Origin: Phycisphaeraceae bacterium | GTDB taxonomy: Bacteria > Planctomycetota > Phycisphaerae > Phycisphaerales > Phycisphaeraceae | Assembly (NCBI GenBank): GCA_029260675.1 | Contig: JAJDCV010000277.1 | Span: forward strand, 1 to 11,018 | Length of the DNA: 11,018 nt | Direction: 5' to 3' | Shown: positions 6,493 through 11,018 of the stretch, one piece after another | Layout: each line of letters starts with the position of its first letter | Position numbering within the stretch: position 1 is the stretch's first letter | Notes under the pieces: model-generated | Told to the model about the DNA's origin: nothing | The model's database searches: none | The model's input: only the letters and a program-made list of their open reading frames with translations | Translations under genes and position numbers: made by a program

Positions 6493-7301
6493 TGCATTAT
6501 CCTTTCAGTTGGATCCGCCGCGTTCGTATCAGTTTCCTTCGGGACGATTGTGATCACGATCATCTCTTTGGTGTTACCCGGGAGGTCTTCCGCCAAGAGG
6601 TACCAGCCATCGGATCGGCCCAGCCAGCCGAAGTTGGCGTGGAAGTAGGTCTTGCCATCCTTCACGGTGTAGCCATCGATGACGACGGCGTGCCCGCCGC
6701 CCTCTTGGTCGCTGTAGTAGAAACCAACGGGCCGACCCGAGTCGATTTCTGACTTCATCAAATCGTACGAATCGATATCCGTTTTGAGCGCGTTGTCGAT
6801 GCTTGTTGTGACTTCTTTGATATACGGGGTCAGCGTGGCGCGGAAGTGGGATTCGATCGCCAACTTGTGGCAGTCATCTGGATAATCCACGTACTGGTCT
6901 GTGCCGAAGTCTTTGCGGATGACAGAAGCGATAGCGTAGATGAACCTGGCGGTGGCGTGTGTCTCGGGCCCGGCATTATCCTGCTCGGGGTCGAAGTGGA
7001 GGCTGAACCGGTCCCACTGGGGCGTGTAATCCGAGAAGCCCTCTGATATCGTGGTCCCGCTGCTGCATTGGTAGGCGACTTCGCCGTGCGGTGCGAGCCG
7101 GTGGTAGTACATGATTTGAGCGATTGCTACCGAATGGCAGCCGAGTGTGTCACCGGCGGGGACTAGCGCGTTGTACGGCACCGATCCTCCCCAAGCGATG
7201 GTCAACAGGTGATCGCCCTCGATGCTGGTTCTCGGTTGTTGGGCGAGACTCGCAGTAGCGGCCAGGAGAAGTATGAAGAAGGGGAGTACTCGTTTTAGCA
7301 T
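6489..7301 (-). CDS. Secreted C10-family (streptopain-like) cysteine peptidase
   Basis: The 270-residue product begins at ATG 7301 with a strong AAGGAGG site 7 bases upstream. A Sec signal peptide is clear (LKRVLPFFILLLAATASLAQ, cleavage near residue 20). The catalytic region matches the papain-fold C10 family: WGGSVPYNALVP (37-48), the nucleophile block GCHSVAIAQIMYYH with Cys55, GGGHAVVIDGY with catalytic His204, and YFHANFGWLGRSDGWYLL (219-236), equivalent to the streptopain NWGWGG..DGF block. The first Trp of that block is Phe (NFGW). Streptopain has a long inhibitory propeptide between signal and enzyme; here only about 15 residues separate cleavage and catalytic domain, so that propeptide is missing. 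The enzyme should be exported. The downstream 59-residue zinc-ribbon gene overlaps its stop. Family confidence is high; activity is unproven. Confidence 0.88.
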   Translation of the reverse strand: MLKRVLPFFILLLAATASLAQQPRTSIEGDHLLTIAWGGSVPYNALVPAGDTLGCHSVAIAQIMYYHRLAPHGEVAYQCSSGTTISEGFSDYTPQWDRFSLHFDPEQDNAGPETHATARFIYAIASVIRKDFGTDQYVDYPDDCHKLAIESHFRATLTPYIKEVTTSIDNALKTDIDSYDLMKSEIDSGRPVGFYYSDQEGGGHAVVIDGYTVKDGKTYFHANFGWLGRSDGWYLLAEDLPGNTKEMIVITIVPKETDTNAADPTERIMQ

Positions 7302-7361
7302 CGCACAACCTCCTTGAAGCCATAGGATTAGTCGTTTGATCGTTGCGGGTATTACACGGGG

Positions 7362-7384
7362 GCCTCATATACTCGACATGAGGC
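7362..7384 (-). terminator. Hairpin downstream of the NIF3-like gene
   Basis: GCCTCAT (7362-7368) and ATGAGGC (7378-7384) form a perfect 7-bp stem with a 9-base loop. It lies 38 bases beyond the stop of the minus-strand gene ending at 7423 and 61 bases before the peptidase start. It could end the NIF3-like transcript or be an operator for the peptidase. No T-run follows on the minus strand. Confidence 0.3.
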
Positions 7385-7422
7385 GAAATATAGCAAGTAG
7401 TGATTTTGCGTCTGGGTATGAT

Positions 7423-8364
7423 TTAAAGATGCGTAAACGGATCGTCTGCGAAGCGGTGGCGTGTGGGGATTTGGGGGTATTGCTCGCTCAGCCAATCGGC
7501 GAGGGTTCGCATGCCGTCTTCTTCGCTGCGCTGGTGGCCGGTGACGATCAGGGCCAGGGGTTTGTTTGTTTGTTGGGAGTCGCGGACGTATTCGTTGGTT
7601 TCCCACTCGTTGACCTCGCCGCAGATCAGGACGTCGATGTTGCCCTCGGCGAGGAAACCGATCTGGGTATTGCCGCCCCGCGCGCCGGGGAGCAGGCCGA
7701 CGGTTTTACAGGGGAGGTTCGGGTCGCCGACGTAGCGCATGGTTTTGACGTTCAGTTTTTGTTTGCAGTGTTCGGCAAGATTGGCAAGGGTGGTTTGGGG
7801 TATGTGGCAGGTGCGGCCGTCTTCGGGGTCGATCATCTCGAGCCAGCCGAGGCGGTCGACCAATCCCTGAAAGATCGGGTCGGGGACGATCTTGTGGATG
7901 TGGTCGTGGTAGCGCCAGACGGTGACGCCGCGCTTATCCAGCAGGGCGCGTTTGTGTTGGTAGACGTTGTCGTTTTCGAGCCAGTCGGTCTCGTCGCGGT
8001 GGCTGTAGAACGTGGGTTCGTGCGTGATCATTAAATTGGCTGAGAAGATTTGGTTATGGATTGCCCAGTCAATGACTTTCGTGGTCGCCATGAACGTGGT
8101 GACGATGCCGCGGACGGGCTGGTTGGGGTCGCCGACCTTGATCGTATCGACCGTGTCCTCGATCGGTTCGACGTTTGCGTGATTGAGGATCCGGTCGATC
8201 ACGTCCTGAACGGTGACGGGCGAAGAGGGCGAGGTAACCGGGGGGTCCGGGGTGGCCGGGGCTTGATTGGCGGTGTCGGCCTGCGCCAGCGCGCTGATCC
8301 CGCCGACCATCAGGGGCGCAGTCTTAAGGAAATCACGTCGTTTGATGAGCGGTTTGTCAGACAT
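7423..8364 (-). CDS. NIF3/DUF34-family dinuclear-metal protein with Tat-type signal peptide
   Basis: The 313-residue product starts at ATG 8364; a longer reading to 8493 would run through the divergent promoter region and bury the signal. The N-terminus KPLIKRRDFLKTAPLMVGGISALAQA is a twin-arginine signal (KRRDFLK) with a likely AQA cleavage near residue 29. A Pro/Thr-rich linker then leads to a NIF3-like domain: VTVQDVIDRIL (50-60), MITHEPTFYSH (112-122), VTVWRYHDHIH (147-157), VGLLPGARGG (222-231), DVLICGE (244-250) and VTGHQRSEEDG (274-284). H277 and E281 match the conserved H-x3-E metal ligands. The usual THHP is THEP here, with E116 replacing the second His. NIF3 proteins are normally cytosolic and of debated biochemical role (some called GTP cyclohydrolase I type 2), so export is unusual. 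It is divergent from the phosphoesterase gene. Confidence 0.85.
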   Translation of the reverse strand: MSDKPLIKRRDFLKTAPLMVGGISALAQADTANQAPATPDPPVTSPSSPVTVQDVIDRILNHANVEPIEDTVDTIKVGDPNQPVRGIVTTFMATTKVIDWAIHNQIFSANLMITHEPTFYSHRDETDWLENDNVYQHKRALLDKRGVTVWRYHDHIHKIVPDPIFQGLVDRLGWLEMIDPEDGRTCHIPQTTLANLAEHCKQKLNVKTMRYVGDPNLPCKTVGLLPGARGGNTQIGFLAEGNIDVLICGEVNEWETNEYVRDSQQTNKPLALIVTGHQRSEEDGMRTLADWLSEQYPQIPTRHRFADDPFTHL

Positions 8365-8493
8365 GTTGACTCTCGCGAGAAGGATTGGCGAGCGAGCGAT
8401 GGGTAGGCCACTCGCTGCAGTATACCCGGTGAGGAGCGTAAACCGTTGAGGTTGGCCGTGCGGGGTGATGCCGGCGTAAAGCGGAGTTACCAT
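8365..8493. promoter_or_regulatory. Divergent regulatory region between NIF3-like and phosphoesterase genes
   Basis: These 129 bases separate two genes read outward, so both promoters should lie here. A perfect 10-bp palindrome TCTCGCGAGA (8371-8380) sits just before the NIF3-like ATG. AGCGAG (8391-8396) and CTCGCT (8411-8416) form a second inverted repeat. TATACC at 8421-8426 resembles a -10 box for the plus-strand gene, without a convincing -35. GGAG at 8483-8486 is the ribosome site 7 bases before GTG 8494. The promoter assignments are weak; the palindromes are plain in the sequence. Confidence 0.35.
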
Positions 8494-10650
8494 GTGTGGA
8501 TGAAATATCTGCGATCGATACTGTGGCTTGGGTGTATGGGCGTGTTGCTGACGGGGGGCGGCGTAACGCTTGCGCAGGACGCCGACCCGGACACGCTATT
8601 CCTGACCTGGTTCGACGACCCGACGACGTCGATTGTGGCGCAGTGGTTGGAGGCCGGCGAGCCGTTGCCGTTAGCGGAAGGTGCCACGGATGATAAGCCC
8701 GGGTTCGATGTGCCCAAGGTGGAAGACGTCACGGTTGATGGCAAGACGGATGACTGGGCCGACAAAGGATTTGAGATCATGTTCCTCGCGGGGGTGGACG
8801 GTGAGGTGTTCGGCCCGGCCGACCTGAGCGCTACGGCGAAACTTGGATGGGATGAGCGCGGTCTGTTGGTGCTGATCGAGGTTCGTGACGATGTGGCGGA
8901 TGAGTCGGACGACCCCGAGTCGTTGTGGGCGGCGGACGCGGTGGAGGTTTTCATATCCACGGGCGTCGGGTCCGACCAGCGTTATCAGGTGTTGGTTTCG
9001 CCGGGGGCGGACGACAAGCGCGACGGACCACGACAGTGGTTCTACGACTACCGACGTGAGCGCGCAAGCGGAGACCTGGAAGCGGAGAGTGCGTGCGCGG
9101 TGGTCGAGGGCGGGTACGTGGTCGAGATGATGCTGCCGTGGTCAAACCTCGGGATAGGTCCTGAGGCTTTGGCGGATGGCGGGGAAGCGGCTTTTCAGTT
9201 TTACGTGGATGATCGAGACGGGGGCGAGGAGACCAAGGGTATCTGGTGGCACCGTGACCGTGATGCGCATGAGCAGCCGGAGTCGATGTATCGGTTGTGG
9301 TTAACGGATCGCGCTGGGGCGGCGTCTGTGGCGAGGGCCGAGGTACAGCGGGACGGCGGTGAGGCGGAGTTGATCGTTTGGGCGGACGAGGGATTGGCCG
9401 GGCAGACGGTGACGGTGAAGAGTGGCGATTTGACTCTCGGGGAAATCGAATTGGTCTTGGCCGACGGGCGGGCGTTGGCGGTGACAGGGCTATCCGATCC
9501 GCCGGCGGGGACGCGGTGGGGGACAATCAGCGGGTATGTCGGCGGGGAGCGGGTGGCGTGTGCACGGCCGATGAAATGGATGACGGTGACACGCCCCGAG
9601 GACGAGTTGGTGGCACTTGGATCATTTTTCAAGATGGAGGATAACTCGCCTAGGCCCGTCGGGCCGACAGCGAAGACAACGATTTTGCCGTTTGGAGATT
9701 ACAGCGGGTTGTTCCTGCACCGCGCTGTATTTAATGGGCTGCAACCCGATGGTGAGTATGTGTTGCGGTTCGGCGGGGAAGACGGAACAGCGTATCGCTT
9801 CCGAACCGCGCCGGCGACGCTGGACGAACCACTTGTGTTTGCCGAGGGCGGGGATGTGGGGGTCTGGGAACGGGTCGCGCCGCTGCACCAGATCGCTGCG
9901 GCGTGGGGGCCGAGGTTCGGGTTGATCGGCGGGGATTGCGCTTACGCCAACGGGCGGACACCGCAGAGGTGGGTCGAGTTCCTCCGGCTTTGGCGAGAGC
10001 ACATGGTGGACCCGGATGGGCGTTTGATCCCGATGCTGTGTGCGATCGGGAATCACGAGGTTGATGGGAGTTGGGGGCAACCGCGTGAACGGTCCCCGTA
10101 TTTCCTGGCGTTGTTCGACGGGCTGTACCCGGAGCACTCCTACGCGGCGATCGATTTCGGCGATTACCTGTCGCTGGTGCTGCTGGACTCCGGGCACCTC
10201 AGCGCCCACGACGGTGAGCAGGCGGGTTGGCTGGATAAGACGTTGGCGGAGCGTGTTGATCGGCCGCACCTGTTCACGGCGTACCACGTACCGGCGTACC
10301 CCTCGCACCGTGATTTCGAGGGCAAGTACAGCGAGTTGGCCCGGCGGTACTGGGTGCCGTTGTTCGATCGTTACGGGGTCGATGTGTCGTTCGAGCACCA
10401 CGACCACACCTACAAGCGCACGCATCGCCTGACCGGCGGGGAGCGTGACCCGGGGGGCGTGTTGTACCTGGGCGACGGCGCGTGGGGGATGGAGCCGCGG
10501 ACGGTGGCGACACCCGAGGAGAGGCCCTACTTACAGAAGTCGATCTCCAGCCGGAACGTGATCCGTGTGACGCTCGACGGTGACGGCCGACAGTTTTTAG
10601 CGGTGGATGATGAGGGGCGGGTGATTGATCGGTATCCGGAAACGGACTGA
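8494..10650 (+). CDS. Exported purple-acid-phosphatase-like metallophosphoesterase with inserted CBM9-like domain
   Basis: The 718-residue product starts at GTG 8494, preferred because GGAG lies 7 bases upstream; ATG 8500 is the next option. A Sec signal (MKYLRSILWLGCMGVLLTGGGVTLAQ) leads the protein. Residues 34-52 (TLFLTWFDDPTTSIVAQWL) match the first strands of the purple acid phosphatase N-terminal fibronectin-like domain. Residues ~78-270 look like a CBM9-type module (VTVDGKTDDWAD, AKLGWDERGLLVLIEVRDD, DAVEVFIS, YVVEMMLPWSNLG). A beta-rich stretch (~278-365) follows, then the rest of the fibronectin-like domain (GLFLHRAVFNGLQPDGEYVLRF to FRTAP, 405-440). The catalytic domain has GGDVG (D454), GGDCAY (D481, Y484), IGNHE (N520, H521), AYHVPAY (H598) and EHHDHTYKR (H636, H638), so the dinuclear metal site looks complete. 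Likely a secreted phosphatase or phosphodiesterase; substrate unknown. Confidence 0.9.
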   Translation: MWMKYLRSILWLGCMGVLLTGGGVTLAQDADPDTLFLTWFDDPTTSIVAQWLEAGEPLPLAEGATDDKPGFDVPKVEDVTVDGKTDDWADKGFEIMFLAGVDGEVFGPADLSATAKLGWDERGLLVLIEVRDDVADESDDPESLWAADAVEVFISTGVGSDQRYQVLVSPGADDKRDGPRQWFYDYRRERASGDLEAESACAVVEGGYVVEMMLPWSNLGIGPEALADGGEAAFQFYVDDRDGGEETKGIWWHRDRDAHEQPESMYRLWLTDRAGAASVARAEVQRDGGEAELIVWADEGLAGQTVTVKSGDLTLGEIELVLADGRALAVTGLSDPPAGTRWGTISGYVGGERVACARPMKWMTVTRPEDELVALGSFFKMEDNSPRPVGPTAKTTILPFGDYSGLFLHRAVFNGLQPDGEYVLRFGGEDGTAYRFRTAPATLDEPLVFAEGGDVGVWERVAPLHQIAAAWGPRFGLIGGDCAYANGRTPQRWVEFLRLWREHMVDPDGRLIPMLCAIGNHEVDGSWGQPRERSPYFLALFDGLYPEHSYAAIDFGDYLSLVLLDSGHLSAHDGEQAGWLDKTLAERVDRPHLFTAYHVPAYPSHRDFEGKYSELARRYWVPLFDRYGVDVSFEHHDHTYKRTHRLTGGERDPGGVLYLGDGAWGMEPRTVATPEERPYLQKSISSRNVIRVTLDGDGRQFLAVDDEGRVIDRYPETD

Positions 10651-10667
10651 ACAACAGAGAAGAGGAT

Positions 10668-10744
10668 CTCCGCAGATGACACAGATTAGAAATCCATCCA
10701 ACCTGTCATGGTATGGATCAATGAAATCTGCGTAATCTACGGAT
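10668..10744. repeat. Imperfect 77-bp inverted repeat (possible MITE/REP-like element) between convergent genes
   Basis: The left arm at 10668-10687 and the reverse complement of the right arm at 10725-10744 agree at 16 of 20 bases (core CCGCAGATGACACAGATT against CCGTAGATTACGCAGATT). Inner segments also pair: ATCCAT (10692-10697) with ATGGAT (10713-10718), and ACC with GGT around a TGTCAT loop. The whole can fold into one long hairpin. The flank at 10757-10776 reads, on the minus strand, as CCACAGAGTCACAGAG, an ACAGAG-type tandem. The local base composition is lower in GC than the genes beside it. Such sequences are, from memory, common dispersed intergenic repeats in environmental bacterial genomes. 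The 74-codon minus-strand frame through it (10597-10821) overlaps the phosphoesterase end and the next gene and is judged spurious. Confidence 0.75.
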
Positions 10745-10780
10745 CTCGCTTTCGTTATCTCTGTGACTCTGTGGCTCAAA

Positions 10781-11011
10781 CTATTCGGGGATGTGGTCGG
10801 CGAACTTCTGTTTGAATTCATCGAGCGACGCGATGCCTTGCGGTAGTTTGGCTTCGTCGATCAGGAGGATGGGGATACCGTCGTTGATCGGGTAGCGCAG
10901 GCCGCCGACCTCGGCGATCAGTTCGTTGCCCTGCTGTGTCAGCCGGGAACGCGTCAGGGGGCAGCGGAACACGTTCAGGACCTCGGCGTCGATGGGGGTT
11001 GCGTCACTCAT
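10781..11011 (-). CDS. Trm112/YcaR-like (UPF0434) small protein
   Basis: The 76-residue product starts at ATG 11011; only seven bases of upstream sequence are in the window, so the ribosome site cannot be judged. It matches the YcaR/Trm112-like family in pattern: VLNVFRCPLTRSRL (11-24), a central hairpin NELIAEVGGLRYPINDGIPILLIDEAKL (29-56), with the hallmark YPI-DGIP-LL. Eukaryotic Trm112 is a small zinc-binding activator of methyltransferases; the bacterial homologues are poorly characterised and cytoplasmic. Only one Cys (C17) is present, in CPLT rather than CPxC, a form also common in other UPF0434 members, so zinc binding is doubtful. It is convergent with the phosphoesterase gene, and the inverted repeat lies between them. 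The family call is firm. Confidence 0.88.
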   Translation of the reverse strand: MSDATPIDAEVLNVFRCPLTRSRLTQQGNELIAEVGGLRYPINDGIPILLIDEAKLPQGIASLDEFKQKFADHIPE

Positions 11012-11018
11012 CTGGGGG

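Noticed and set aside
8492..8503. A three-codon frame ATG-TGT-GGA-TGA whose stop overlaps ATG 8500
   Set aside because: It could be a leader for re-initiation, but GTG 8494 with GGAG at ideal spacing explains the site more simply.
9622..10425. A 267-codon minus-strand frame opposite the phosphoesterase gene
   Set aside because: The opposite strand encodes all metal-site motifs of a phosphoesterase; this frame shows no domain of its own.
10597..10821. A 74-codon minus-strand frame ending in the phosphoesterase gene and starting in the Trm112-like gene
   Set aside because: It overlaps both real genes and reads through the inverted repeat; its SHRVTEI and ICVICG words are what ACAGAG-type repeats give when translated. 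No ribosome site was seen.

Overview
This is a GC-rich bacterial chromosome segment with ordinary single-copy style genes. There is no rRNA, tRNA, CRISPR array, transposase or phage gene. The mix suggests a free-living Planctomycetes-like bacterium, perhaps Phycisphaerae: a CBM9-type domain joined to a phosphoesterase, an exported NIF3-type protein, a streptopain-like protease, lineage-specific secreted proteins and frequent GTG/TTG starts. This assignment is inference from style, not a marker gene.

Layout: (1) 2-1379, plus strand: the 3' end of a GT4-like glycosyltransferase, then panC (pantothenate synthetase). (2) 1380-1528: a convergent gap with three short perfect hairpins. (3) 1529-3039, minus strand: a two-gene cluster of a lipoprotein with an acidic repetitive tail followed by a secreted protein, neither of known function. 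(4) 3206-4979, minus strand: a Nudix hydrolase and then an AraC-type regulator with GAF-like and PAS-like sensory regions. (5) 5128-6126, minus strand: a YhaM-type OB-fold/HD 3'-5' exoribonuclease. (6) 6313-7301, minus strand: a C10 (streptopain-like) cysteine peptidase overlapping a 59-residue zinc-ribbon protein by four bases. (7) 7423-8364, minus strand: a NIF3-family protein with a Tat-type signal, divergent from (8) 8494-10650, plus strand: a large exported purple-acid-phosphatase-like enzyme whose N-terminal domain appears split by a CBM9-like module. (9) 10668-10744: a long imperfect inverted repeat with ACAGAG-rich flanks. (10) 10781-11011, minus strand: a Trm112/YcaR-like small protein, convergent with the phosphoesterase.

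Cytoplasmic housekeeping genes (panC, Nudix, YhaM, Trm112-like) alternate with exported proteins: the lipoprotein pair, C10 peptidase, NIF3-like protein and phosphoesterase. No window-wide operon or pathway is evident. The parts most worth a second look are the peptidase/zinc-ribbon pair, the exported NIF3-like protein, the split phosphoesterase architecture and the intergenic inverted repeat.
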